Shown one piece after another: positions 25,156 through 32,847 of a DNA stretch of 64,000 nt (its first letter is position 1; every line of letters begins with the position of its first letter). The stretch covers positions 4,864,501 through 4,928,500 of the forward strand of contig NZ_CP133017.1 in assembly GCF_030866765.1 (NCBI RefSeq), given 5' to 3'. The DNA is from Paenibacillus silvisoli. GTDB lineage: Bacteria > Bacillota > Bacilli > Paenibacillales > Paenibacillaceae. The notes beneath the pieces were generated by a model. It worked only from the letters and a program-made list of their open reading frames with translations. It did not search any database and was not told the DNA's origin. A program made the position numbers and the translations under genes.

Positions 25156-26397
25156 TTAGGATTGCAAGGCATGCGAAACCGCCTTGGATGGAAGCTCTTC
25201 CGTGAGTGCTTGCGTTCGGTTTCTAGTGGCATAGTACCGCGCAAACCTTACGGAATAACCCAACATATATAGAACCAGCAGGGAAGCGAGAACATTCAGG
25301 ACGATTAGAGAAACGTACAAGTCAAATAAGCGGCTTAGGAGGCCGACTCCCACGATGGGAACAATGAATCCGATGTAACCGGCAAAGTAATAAGTCGATA
25401 TCACCTTCGGCCGCTCCGACGCATTCGGAAGTTCTCCGGCCAGTCGCAAGCTAATCTGGAATGTCCAGCCGCTGCCTAGCGCCTGAACGAGCACCCCGAT
25501 CCACATTAGGCTTATGCTTTCCAACGTCCCAGAGAGAACGACAAGCCAGGCTCCGCATGCCAGTAAAGCAATACCAAACCGAAGGCGTACGACAGGCTGT
25601 TTGAACCAAGGCAGCATTTGCATCATTGTACCGCCCCCCATAAGCAGTAGAATCAGGAGACCGGACACAGCAAGGTTGGATGTGTGAATCACATTTTTCA
25701 CGAACGAAGGAATCAAGGAGAGAACGGTTCCGTTCAAGGTAAACAGCGTGAACACGGGCAATGCACTGAACGACCAGAAATGAGGCTTAATGTCGTTAGA
25801 CACCCCAAGCGAGCTCGATGCCGGCGCCACTCGACGGCGTTCTTTCCGTGCTTGAAAATCCTCATCCTGCAACGTTTCCAGACTGACCCAAGCGCTCAGT
25901 AACAGCATGGTCAAAAGCCAAAACGGTGCGCGCAGTGGTTCTAGATGAAGATACTCGATGATCAAACCAGCTAAGGCAGGTCCTAGACCGAAACCAAAAG
26001 AAACGGCCATACCTGATAACAGAATCGCCTTGCCTGATTTCTCCTTGGACGTTTGCTTCAGCAAGAATGCGACTGCGGTGCCCGTAAAACTTCCATAAGC
26101 GATTCCTTCCAGCAGTCTCGCTCCGTAAACGAGCCAGGCCTGCTGGCTTGCCATAAAGAGAAGGGTGGCCAGGATCGACAACAGGATGCTGATGCGAAGA
26201 ACCCGCTTCAATCCCCAACCGCTCCCTCTTGAACTTACAATGAGCAAAGAGGGCAGCAGGAAGATCGCATACATAGCGAATAGAATGGTAATTTGCAGAC
26301 TGCTTAATCGGTACTGCTCCTGATACAGCGGAAATAAAGGCGACGTAAAGGAAGTGCCGGTGGACATCATGAAGATGACCCATAACATTTTTTTCAT
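25156..26397 (-). CDS. MFS transporter
   Basis: A 413-residue membrane protein with about 12 hydrophobic segments and an MFS-type loop in the N-terminal half ('RGSGWGLKRVLRIS'). It is similar in layout to drug or sugar efflux proteins such as SetA or YfcJ-like permeases. It lies within the redox island, so export of a toxic compound is plausible. The substrate cannot be told. Confidence 0.85.
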   Translation of the reverse strand: MKKMLWVIFMMSTGTSFTSPLFPLYQEQYRLSSLQITILFAMYAIFLLPSLLIVSSRGSGWGLKRVLRISILLSILATLLFMASQQAWLVYGARLLEGIAYGSFTGTAVAFLLKQTSKEKSGKAILLSGMAVSFGFGLGPALAGLIIEYLHLEPLRAPFWLLTMLLLSAWVSLETLQDEDFQARKERRRVAPASSSLGVSNDIKPHFWSFSALPVFTLFTLNGTVLSLIPSFVKNVIHTSNLAVSGLLILLLMGGGTMMQMLPWFKQPVVRLRFGIALLACGAWLVVLSGTLESISLMWIGVLVQALGSGWTFQISLRLAGELPNASERPKVISTYYFAGYIGFIVPIVGVGLLSRLFDLYVSLIVLNVLASLLVLYMLGYSVRFARYYATRNRTQALTEELPSKAVSHALQS

Positions 26398-26414
26398 AGC
26401 GTACGGCCTCCCTA

Positions 26415-26861
26415 TTAAATCATTGCTTGCGAATAATTGATGTACGAAACCGGAGTTCCTGCTAATCTGCGTAGCATCGTCAATTGGCCGATATGGCCGG
26501 TCGCGTCCGTTAACGGTCCCTGAACAAGGGTTTCGATAACGGTTTGCTCCGGTATAAATTGCAAGATGGCTTGATCCAATTGTTCGACTAATTCAAAAAA
26601 TCGCGCCGCTTCTTCATACCAGCCTTTAGATTCAAGTCGTACGCGCGGCGAATCGGAAATTATTGAATAGCAGTTTTGCAACAATTGCGATATGTGACAT
26701 ACTATTTCGATCGGCTTCCTGACGCCGTTACCAGCATCAAATGAGGCAAAATTCCTCTCTGTTCCGGAAATGGCAGCCGTGAATCGGAACTTTATAGTAC
26801 CCAGCCAATGACGAAGCAATCTTACGGCGATTATGGCCTGAGGTTGAAAATTCTTTTCCAT
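26415..26861 (-). CDS. DinB-like four-helix protein
   Basis: About 148 residues with DinB/YfiT-like helices and metal-site-type His in 'VCHISQLLQN' and 'TGHIGQLTMLRRLAG'. Such proteins include thiol transferases that detoxify with bacillithiol. The ATG at 26861 is chosen for its GGAAGGG site; an upstream start at 26900 is possible. It lies between the peroxiredoxin-like and MFS genes. Confidence 0.7.
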   Translation of the reverse strand: MEKNFQPQAIIAVRLLRHWLGTIKFRFTAAISGTERNFASFDAGNGVRKPIEIVCHISQLLQNCYSIISDSPRVRLESKGWYEEAARFFELVEQLDQAILQFIPEQTVIETLVQGPLTDATGHIGQLTMLRRLAGTPVSYINYSQAMI

Positions 26862-26902
26862 TCCTCTATCCCTTCCGTCATAAATGAATGATGGAACCAT
26901 CT

Positions 26903-27553
26903 TTACAACTTTTTTAGCTCTCGTAAAAACTCTTCCGGACTTTGACGCTGCATGAAATTCGGATTGACATAAGAGGAGCGAATTATAGCACTCTCATCAA
27001 TCATGAAAGTAGCCGGAACCGGCAAGATCCATTTCGGTGTATTGTTGTACTCCGCAAGATCAAGTGGGATACCTTCCATAAGTTCCCTTACTCCTGGCGG
27101 AACATCGAAGAGCAGATTGTACTTGGCCGTTACCAAACCATTCGGATCGCTAAGGACTTGGAATTCTAATCTTTCCTTTTCCTGAAGCGACAACGAATGA
27201 TCCGGCTTTTGCGGACTAATCGCTATAAGCTGTGCTCCTATCGCCTGGATCTCCGGTAATATCCGCTGGTAAGCCCTTAATTGCATATTGCAAAAAGGAC
27301 ACCATCCGCCGCGATAGAAGACCAGCACAACCGGCCCCTTCGCAAGCTCTTCATATAAAATTACATCCTGGCCAAGTGCGTTTGTTAATTTAAAGTCCAC
27401 TGCCCTCTCACCTATTTGCTTCCCAGATGCGATCCCCGATTTCTGAAGTTCTTCAATCATTTGACCAAGCTTGACCTGCGCATCAATCGGTGCATTGGCC
27501 TTGAATTGTTGCGTGGCTGCTTCCAGCTGTTCGGTTAAATTTTGGTTGCTCAT
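26903..27553 (-). CDS. Peroxiredoxin-like (AhpC/TSA, redoxin) protein
   Basis: A 216-residue thioredoxin-fold protein. An N-terminal helical stretch of about 60 residues precedes the redoxin core with 'VVLVFYRGGWCPFCNMQLRAYQ', where the CPFC pair marks the active site. The C-terminal 'DESAIIRSSYVNPNF' is typical. Such proteins reduce peroxides or act as thiol reductases. Operator copy E lies 62 bp upstream. A decayed partial duplicate is at 29402-29577. Confidence 0.9.
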   Translation of the reverse strand: MSNQNLTEQLEAATQQFKANAPIDAQVKLGQMIEELQKSGIASGKQIGERAVDFKLTNALGQDVILYEELAKGPVVLVFYRGGWCPFCNMQLRAYQRILPEIQAIGAQLIAISPQKPDHSLSLQEKERLEFQVLSDPNGLVTAKYNLLFDVPPGVRELMEGIPLDLAEYNNTPKWILPVPATFMIDESAIIRSSYVNPNFMQRQSPEEFLRELKKL

Positions 27554-27614
27554 CGTTCTAATACCTCCAATTTCGAATGTGTAGCTTGATTATAAATTCA
27601 AATATAGGGGAGTT

Positions 27615-27632
27615 CTGTAAAGTAAATTACAG
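27615..27632. promoter_or_regulatory. Inverted repeat E of the redox-island operator family
   Basis: Perfect CTGTAA-AGTAAA-TTACAG upstream of the peroxiredoxin-like gene. Confidence 0.75.
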
Positions 27633-27661
27633 TTCTCACGACTTATGTCCTTAAAGTAAAA

Positions 27662-27693
27662 GCAAAGACCACCAGGAATCCGGTGGTCTTTGC
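27662..27693 (-). terminator. Rho-independent terminator after the Crp/Fnr gene
   Basis: Twelve-bp perfect stem GCAAAGACCACC / GGTGGTCTTTGC with an 8-base loop; on the - strand it is followed by TTTTACTTT. Confidence 0.8.
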
Positions 27694-27703
27694 AGATCTC
27701 TTA

Positions 27704-28438
27704 TCAATTTGTAGTATTTAGAATACTATTTTCTTCAAGTATTGTAACAGCAAGCTGAACAGACAGGCGTGAAGTCTTAACGATGCCCTCCTTGGAAAGC
27801 TCGCTCATCAAGTTACTGACCGCTTCGCGGCTAGCACCGAGCATATTGGCAATCTCTTGATGAGAAAGCGGCAGATCGATCAGCGCATATCCGTCTTGAA
27901 TGATGCCGAATTTGGCACTCAGTGTGGAAAGGAGATGTAGCACGCGTTTCCTAAGACTATGAAGAGCGAGCTGTTCCAATTGCTCCTCTCGCTCCTTTAA
28001 GCGGTCGCTGAGTGCTTTAAGAAATTTGAGCCCAAGCTGAGGTCGATTAATCATCAGGTGTTCGAACTGTGGCTCGGACATGCTGCAAAGAAGTGATGAT
28101 TCCATAGTCTCAATATAAACCCGCTTGGTACCGAACGAGAATGAATTTAACTCTCCGAATATATTTCCTCTTGTGAGAATGCCAAGCGTGAACTGTTTTC
28201 CGCTGTCATTCAGTTTATAGAGTCTAAGCTTGCCCTCTTTGACGAAATAAAGTCCCTCTCGCGTGTAATCAGGGGTTTGGACTAATGTTTTTTTTGAGAT
28301 CCAATTGTAATGATGGATGGTATCTGGCTGATCGATCTCATTTATCTCTTCTCGTGACATTTCTTCAAAAATGCTGATTTCTGATAAACACCAGAGCTTG
28401 TTCATTGAATATCGATCCTCCAAATGCTTTACGGACAT
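27704..28438 (-). CDS. Crp/Fnr family transcriptional regulator
   Basis: A 244-residue protein with a cyclic-nucleotide-binding-like beta-roll (about residues 40-135, including 'GNIFGELNSFSFG'), a dimerisation helix and a C-terminal winged helix with the HTH 'LSHQEIANMLGASREAVSNLMSEL'. No N-terminal cysteine cluster for an Fe-S centre is present, so it is not a classical Fnr. The ATG at 28405 after GGAGG is an alternative start. It may bind the TGTGA-N6-TCACA site upstream of the cyd operon 1.3 kb away. That link is inferred. Confidence 0.88.
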   Translation of the reverse strand: MSVKHLEDRYSMNKLWCLSEISIFEEMSREEINEIDQPDTIHHYNWISKKTLVQTPDYTREGLYFVKEGKLRLYKLNDSGKQFTLGILTRGNIFGELNSFSFGTKRVYIETMESSLLCSMSEPQFEHLMINRPQLGLKFLKALSDRLKEREEQLEQLALHSLRKRVLHLLSTLSAKFGIIQDGYALIDLPLSHQEIANMLGASREAVSNLMSELSKEGIVKTSRLSVQLAVTILEENSILNTTN

Positions 28439-28447
28439 GATACCTCT

Positions 28448-28528
28448 TCATTTCCTTCGTTCTCCTTGTTTGAATTGCAGTATGAAATAAATGATAGCCG
28501 AAATAATGAGCGGAATTATCGTCCACAT
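28448..28528 (-). other. Possible 26-residue hydrophobic peptide frame
   Basis: An ATG frame upstream of the Crp/Fnr gene encodes one hydrophobic helix (MWTIIPLIISAIIYFILQF) and a charged tail. There is no clear ribosome binding site, and the frame is open further upstream. It may be a small membrane peptide or the remnant of a larger gene. Nothing else is seen between 28439 and 28595 except an inverted repeat at about 28565-28590. Confidence 0.25.
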
Positions 28529-28595
28529 TAAGATACTGAAAAAGTTATGAATCGCAGAACCTGAGAGGAGGAGAGATATGATATCTCCCCTCCAT

Positions 28596-28627
28596 ATAAA
28601 AGGAGTTGCCGCAACCGCAGCAACCCC
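28596..28627 (-). terminator. Rho-independent terminator after nitroreductase gene
   Basis: On the - strand GGGGTTGC and GCAACTCC pair (one mismatch) around a 10-base loop and are followed by TTTTATAT. Confidence 0.65.
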
Positions 28628-28690
28628 ATTCTAATCACGAGCACCTGTTAGCGAACATGTCCTCTGATTATGAGAAATATCATCATAAGT

Positions 28691-29362
28691 TTATCGCCAC
28701 TCAACAATCTCATCGAGATGTTGTCTTGTTTGTGGACGTTTGGGATCCTTTTGACGATATCCGAAAGCAACCAGACAAGCTACACCGAAATCGTCGCCGT
28801 TAATGATACCCTCATTTTGTAAAATAGCGGTTACCTGTTTTTTATCAAACCCTTCGATCGGGCAGGAATCAATACCGATTTGAGCCGCGGCTGTCATCAT
28901 GTTTCCCAATGCTATATAGGTTTGTCTGATTGACCATTCAAAAATGAGACGGTCATTATCTTCTAGTTCTGTTCCGACGAAGGATTTGTAGAAATCGTAC
29001 CAATCTTGCACAATTTCATCAGGCATATGATGAATGTCTTTCCACATTTTGTTCACGTGAACCGAGTCAGGCCGTAAGCCTCCTTCTCTTCGGGCTAAAA
29101 TAACTACAAAATGACTGGCAGTTGGCAGTTGTCCCTTGGCACCGCCAGAAACAGGCTTTAATTTTTCGCGAAGAGTTGCATTCTGGATCACGACAAACTT
29201 CCAAGGCTCGAAGCCAAATGAACTTGGAGACAATCTTCCTGTCTCCAAAATAAAACGAAAATCTTCATCCGAAATCTTTTTGTTGGTATCAAATGCCTTG
29301 CAAGCATGTCTGAACTGGTAAGCTTTTAAAAGGTCTTGTTTTTTACTTTCCGTTCCTATCAT
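28691..29362 (-). CDS. NAD(P)H-dependent nitroreductase (NfsB/YfkO-like)
   Basis: A 223-residue flavoenzyme with 'RHACKAFDTNKKISDEDF', 'RLSPSSFGFEPWKFVV' and 'GIDSCPIEGF', typical of the NfsB group. It reduces nitroaromatics and quinones with FMN. It is complete, unlike the truncated nitroreductase at 20.9 kb. It shares the island with azoR and trxB. Confidence 0.92.
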   Translation of the reverse strand: MIGTESKKQDLLKAYQFRHACKAFDTNKKISDEDFRFILETGRLSPSSFGFEPWKFVVIQNATLREKLKPVSGGAKGQLPTASHFVVILARREGGLRPDSVHVNKMWKDIHHMPDEIVQDWYDFYKSFVGTELEDNDRLIFEWSIRQTYIALGNMMTAAAQIGIDSCPIEGFDKKQVTAILQNEGIINGDDFGVACLVAFGYRQKDPKRPQTRQHLDEIVEWR

Positions 29363-29401
29363 TTGTAATCAAACTTCCTTTCTATTCTAGATGCAATTTA
29401 G

Positions 29402-29577
29402 TTACAGTTTTTTTAGCTTTCGCAAAATTTTCTCAGGGCTTTGACGCTGCATGAAATTCGGATTGACATAAGAGAAGCGAATAATGGCGCTCTCATCAAT
29501 TATGAAAGTATCCGGAACCGGTAAAACCCATTTCGAGGTATTGTTGTCACTGAAAGATCAACTCCGATGCCTTCCAT
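29402..29577 (-). pseudogene. Decayed partial duplicate of the peroxiredoxin-like gene
   Basis: The last 55 or so codons closely match the end of the gene at 26903-27553, but a base loss shifts the frame early. Its ATG corresponds to an internal Met ('MEGI') fused directly to the same leader sequence found upstream of the intact gene. So a gene copy lost its start-to-Met segment by internal deletion. The leader with operator F is retained. Confidence 0.8.
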
Positions 29578-29638
29578 CGATCTGATACCTCCAATATCGA
29601 ATATGTAACCTGATTATAAATTCAATTTAAGAAGTGTT

Positions 29639-29656
29639 CTGTGAAGTAGATTACAT
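29639..29656. promoter_or_regulatory. Inverted repeat F of the redox-island operator family
   Basis: CTGTGA-AGTAGA-TTACAT in the duplicated leader upstream of the peroxiredoxin-like pseudogene. Confidence 0.6.
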
Positions 29657-29766
29657 TTCCCCATCCATTTTGATAACCGAATTATCTATACCAACAGACA
29701 ACATCAATGTCCTTCCATGTGCTTCACCAATCGTTCACACCTCATTCATCCCTCCGTCACATATTA

Positions 29767-29798
29767 TGTGAAAATAATCACAACCATTCAGCTATACT
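29767..29798 (+). promoter_or_regulatory. cyd operon promoter with TGTGA-N6-TCACA operator
   Basis: The palindrome TGTGA-AAATAA-TCACA at 29767-29782 lies just upstream of a -10-like TATACT at 29793-29798, covering the -35 position. The inverse strand reads TTGTGA-N6-TCACAT, close to the Rex consensus, and the half-sites also fit Crp/Fnr proteins. Rex control of cyd genes is known in Bacillus. The binder here is inferred. Confidence 0.65.
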
Positions 29799-29849
29799 AC
29801 ATCTGTAACCACCATCAAGCTCATTACCAGGAGAGAGAAGGGGATTTCA

Positions 29850-29990
29850 TTGGCCGGTCAAACGCGCAACGAGCCAAACAACGGCAACGGCAATCACCGA
29901 GTAGCCAAACAAGAGAAACGATTAATTCTGCTATGCATCGCCGTCGCGGCCATTATGCTGCTGTCTCTGTCCCGATATGTATTCAAATAA
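29850..29990 (+). CDS. Small membrane protein upstream of cydA
   Basis: A 46-residue frame with a TTG start after AAGGGG. A polar, Asn/Gln/Lys-rich N-terminus is followed by one transmembrane helix ('LILLCIAVAAIMLLSL') and a short basic end. It stops 24 bases before cydA and so belongs to the cyd transcript. It resembles no family I know. It could be an accessory peptide of the bd oxidase. Confidence 0.65.
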   Translation: MAGQTRNEPNNGNGNHRVAKQEKRLILLCIAVAAIMLLSLSRYVFK

Positions 29991-30014
29991 CCTGACTGGT
30001 AGGAGGGATTACAT

Positions 30015-31376
30015 ATGCACATGCTGCTAAGCGGTTACGATCCGGTCGTATACAGCCGTATGCTGACGGGTCTTACGCTTGCTTTTCATATTATTTTCGC
30101 AACGATCGGGGTCGGCGTGCCGCTGATGATCGCGCTCGCGGAATGGATGGGCATTAAACGCGGGGATGACCATTACTTGCTCATGGCGCGCCGCTGGGCG
30201 CGGGGGTTCGTCATTACGGTGGCTGTCGGCGTCGTGACCGGAACGGCCATCGGGCTGCAGCTCAGCCTGCTGTGGCCGAGCTTTATGAAGGTCGCCGGGC
30301 AGTCAATCGCGCTGCCACTGTTCATGGAGACGTTCGCCTTCTTCTTCGAAGCGATTTTCCTTGGCATCTATCTCTACACATGGGACCGGTTCAAGAACCG
30401 CATGACGCACTTCTGGCTGCTCATCCCCGTCGTCATCGGCTCGTCCGGGTCGGCCTTCTTTATTACGATCGTGAACGCGTTCATGAACGCGCCTGCCGGC
30501 ATTAAGGTGAAGGACGGGCAAATCATCGACATTTCGCCATTTGGCGCCATGCTGAGCCCGGCGATGCCGACGAAGGTGTCGCACGTGCTCGTAACCGCCT
30601 ATCTCACATGCGCATTCGTGCTGGCCGCAATCGCCGCGTGGTCGCTGCTGAAGGGCCGCAATCATGCGTACTATAAAAAAGCGCTCAAGCTGACGATGAC
30701 CGCAGCTTTCGTCTTCCTGCTGTCCAGTGCGGTGATCGGCGATTTGTCGGGCAAATATTTGGCCAACTACCAGCCGGAGAAGCTGGCGGCGATGGAATGG
30801 CATTTTGAAACGACGGCCGAAGCGCCGCTCGTGCTCGGCGGGATCCTTACCGACGATAACGAGATTAAATACGGGCTCAAAATCCCATTCGCGCTTAGTA
30901 TTCTCGCCCATGGCGTTCCTAATGCGGAAGTAACCGGGCTAAATGACATTCCGGAGGATGAGCATCCTCCGCTTTATATTCACTATCTGTTCGATTTGAA
31001 AATGGTCTTTGTCGCGCTTATGGTCGTCATCGCGACCGCGTTTATGCTGACCTACCGGTTCAACCGTAAGCTCGCTTACAGCAACAAATGGATACTGCGC
31101 GGCATCATACTCGCAGCGCCGCTCGCCATGCTGACGATCGAGCACGGCTGGATCTTCTCGGAGATCGGCCGCCAGCCTTGGCTGCTGCGCGGCATCATGC
31201 GCACCTCGGAAGGCGCGACCGTATCCGACCATGTCGATACGATGCTCTGGGTATTCGCGGCGCTCTATGTCGTACTTGCGTTCTCTTCGGTCACCGTCTT
31301 GATCCGCATGTTCCGCAGCAATCGCGCCGAAGACGAAATCGCCGCGAAAGGCATCCAAGGAGGCGAAGAGGCATGA
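30015..31376 (+). CDS. cydA: Cytochrome bd ubiquinol/menaquinol oxidase subunit I
   Basis: A 453-residue membrane protein with about nine helices. It has the N-terminal 'SRMLTGLTLAFHIIFATIGVG' with a haem-ligand His, 'MATEAFFFEAIFLG'-type core (here 'METFAFFFEAIFLGIYLY') and the 'GRQPW' motif. The length is that of the short Q-loop type found in Bacillus. It oxidises quinol and reduces oxygen to water with high affinity. AGGAGG lies upstream. Its stop overlaps the cydB start. Confidence 0.96.
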   Translation: MHMLLSGYDPVVYSRMLTGLTLAFHIIFATIGVGVPLMIALAEWMGIKRGDDHYLLMARRWARGFVITVAVGVVTGTAIGLQLSLLWPSFMKVAGQSIALPLFMETFAFFFEAIFLGIYLYTWDRFKNRMTHFWLLIPVVIGSSGSAFFITIVNAFMNAPAGIKVKDGQIIDISPFGAMLSPAMPTKVSHVLVTAYLTCAFVLAAIAAWSLLKGRNHAYYKKALKLTMTAAFVFLLSSAVIGDLSGKYLANYQPEKLAAMEWHFETTAEAPLVLGGILTDDNEIKYGLKIPFALSILAHGVPNAEVTGLNDIPEDEHPPLYIHYLFDLKMVFVALMVVIATAFMLTYRFNRKLAYSNKWILRGIILAAPLAMLTIEHGWIFSEIGRQPWLLRGIMRTSEGATVSDHVDTMLWVFAALYVVLAFSSVTVLIRMFRSNRAEDEIAAKGIQGGEEA

Positions 31377-32398
31377 GCTACGAGGTGCTTGGCATTACGG
31401 TGCTTTGGGTATTCCTCTTCGGATACTTGATTGTCGCATCGATTGATTTCGGCGCGGGCTTCTTCAGCTATTACAGTACGATTACCGGCAAACGCCACCT
31501 GATCAACAACATTATCGAACGCTACCTCTCGCCGGTTTGGGAGGTGACGAACGTCTTTCTCGTCTTCTTCTTCGTCGGCATGGTCGGCTTCTTCCCGGAC
31601 ACGGCGTACTACTACGGGACAGCCCTGCTCGTTCCGGGCAGCATCGCCGTTATCCTGCTGGCGATCCGCGGCTCGTACTATGCGTTCAACACGTACGGCA
31701 CGAACAAGAACAACCGCGTCTACATGCTGCTCTACGGCGCAAGCGGCCTGCTTATTCCCGCCTCATTGTCCACCGTCATGACGATTTCGGAGGGCGGCTA
31801 CATTGAGGTAAACGCCAACGGAGAAGTCAGCTTCTTGTTCCGGAAACTGTTCTTCAGCACCTATTCGTGGTCGGTCGTGTTGCTGGCGCTCGTTAGCGTG
31901 CTTTATATTTCCGCCATGTTTCTCAGCTATTATGCGGACCGTGCAAAAGACCGCGGCGCGTTCGAGGTCGTGCGCAAATACGCGCTCGCTTGGAGCATGC
32001 CTACGATACTGAGCAGCCTGCTCGTTTTCTTCGCGATTCGCGGGCATAACGAGGCGCATTTTCTGCGGATGACGGAGCATGCCTGGATGTTCGTGCTGTC
32101 CTTTGCCTGCTTCCTAATCGCCGTCTATCACGTTTGGACGCGCAAACGTCTCGGGCTGTCGTTCATCTTCGTCATGCTGCAGTTCGGCTTCGCGTTCTTC
32201 GGCTACGGTGCCGGTCACCTGCCGTATATTTTGTACCCGTACTTGACGATTCACGACAACTTCACGAGCCAGCCGATGGCGATTGCGCTTATATCGGTCT
32301 TCATTCTGGGGCTGATGCTGCTCATCCCGTCCTTGTATTTGCTGATGCGGCTGTTTCTGTTCGATACGAAATACGTGCAAGGCAAGCGCGCCAAATAA
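31373..32398 (+). CDS. cydB: Cytochrome bd oxidase subunit II
   Basis: A 341-residue membrane protein beginning 'MSYEVLGITVLWVFLFGYL', with several transmembrane helices and 'IEFGAG'-like 'IDFGAGFFSYY', the typical CydB N-terminus. The start ATG overlaps the cydA stop by 4 bases (ATGA). It stabilises CydA. No cydCD genes lie nearby in the window. Confidence 0.95.
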   Translation: MSYEVLGITVLWVFLFGYLIVASIDFGAGFFSYYSTITGKRHLINNIIERYLSPVWEVTNVFLVFFFVGMVGFFPDTAYYYGTALLVPGSIAVILLAIRGSYYAFNTYGTNKNNRVYMLLYGASGLLIPASLSTVMTISEGGYIEVNANGEVSFLFRKLFFSTYSWSVVLLALVSVLYISAMFLSYYADRAKDRGAFEVVRKYALAWSMPTILSSLLVFFAIRGHNEAHFLRMTEHAWMFVLSFACFLIAVYHVWTRKRLGLSFIFVMLQFGFAFFGYGAGHLPYILYPYLTIHDNFTSQPMAIALISVFILGLMLLIPSLYLLMRLFLFDTKYVQGKRAK

Positions 32399-32418
32399 AG
32401 TCAAAGGAGGCCGATCCT

Positions 32419-32541
32419 ATGGAGGAATTTCTGATCTTCGCCGCTCCGCTGCTGGTCGTCGCGTTGTCCGTCGGTTCCCTGTTTTGGTGGGGTGCGCGAA
32501 AGCCGAAGCCGTGCCGAAAACAAGGCGGCAAGCCGTTATAA
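32419..32541 (+). CDS. cydS: CydS-like small subunit of cytochrome bd oxidase
   Basis: A 40-residue peptide, 20 bases after cydB with a perfect AAAGGAGG. It begins 'MEEFLIFAAPLLVVALSV', a single transmembrane helix followed by 'FWWGARK', closely like the CydS peptide known from the Geobacillus bd oxidase structure, whose gene also lies after cydB. It probably sits against CydA and helps hold the haem site. The tail with Cys and many Lys is longer than usual. Confidence 0.8.
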   Translation: MEEFLIFAAPLLVVALSVGSLFWWGARKPKPCRKQGGKPL

Positions 32542-32615
32542 GAATCGGTCGATTCGCGCAGGATAAGCGGGTAACAAGCATTGCGAATCCACCTGCATAA
32601 AGGAGCAATCAATCG

Positions 32616-32768
32616 ATGGCATCTTCTAAAAACCGCCGCGAAAGCGCATGGAAAAGCCGCAAGCAAAATCAGAAGCCGCATGGCGAGGTCAAATCGCTGG
32701 CCGAGCTGTCTGACGAAGGCACCTCCGGCGTAGCCGGCTACACGAACGCCCGGACGAACGGCGACTAA
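32616..32768 (+). CDS. Small hydrophilic protein, 50 aa
   Basis: A Lys/Arg/Asn-rich 50-residue frame with AAAGGAG before the ATG and a strong terminator after it. No family recognised. It is probably the last gene of the cyd transcript, although the 75-base gap could hold its own promoter. Confidence 0.55.
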   Translation: MASSKNRRESAWKSRKQNQKPHGEVKSLAELSDEGTSGVAGYTNARTNGD

Positions 32769-32789
32769 GCCAGCTGTCGCAAACGGAAA

Positions 32790-32828
32790 AAGCCGCCATT
32801 ACCGCAGCGCTAGCGGTAATGACGGCTT
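32790..32828. terminator. Terminator hairpin after the cyd operon
   Basis: A 16-bp stem with one mismatch (AAGCCGCCATTACCGC / GCGGTAATGACGGCTT) and a 7-base loop. It lies between convergent transcripts and may serve both. Confidence 0.75.
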
Positions 32829-32847
32829 CTTATTTGGCTTAACCGAG

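Noticed and set aside
28606-28803. 65-codon + strand frame opposite the nitroreductase 3' end
   Set aside because: It begins within a terminator stem and has no supporting signal.
31088-31372. Upstream extension of the cydB frame into cydA
   Set aside because: The extra 95 residues are Arg/His-rich and overlap cydA; the ATG at 31373 has GGAGG and gives the normal CydB N-terminus.
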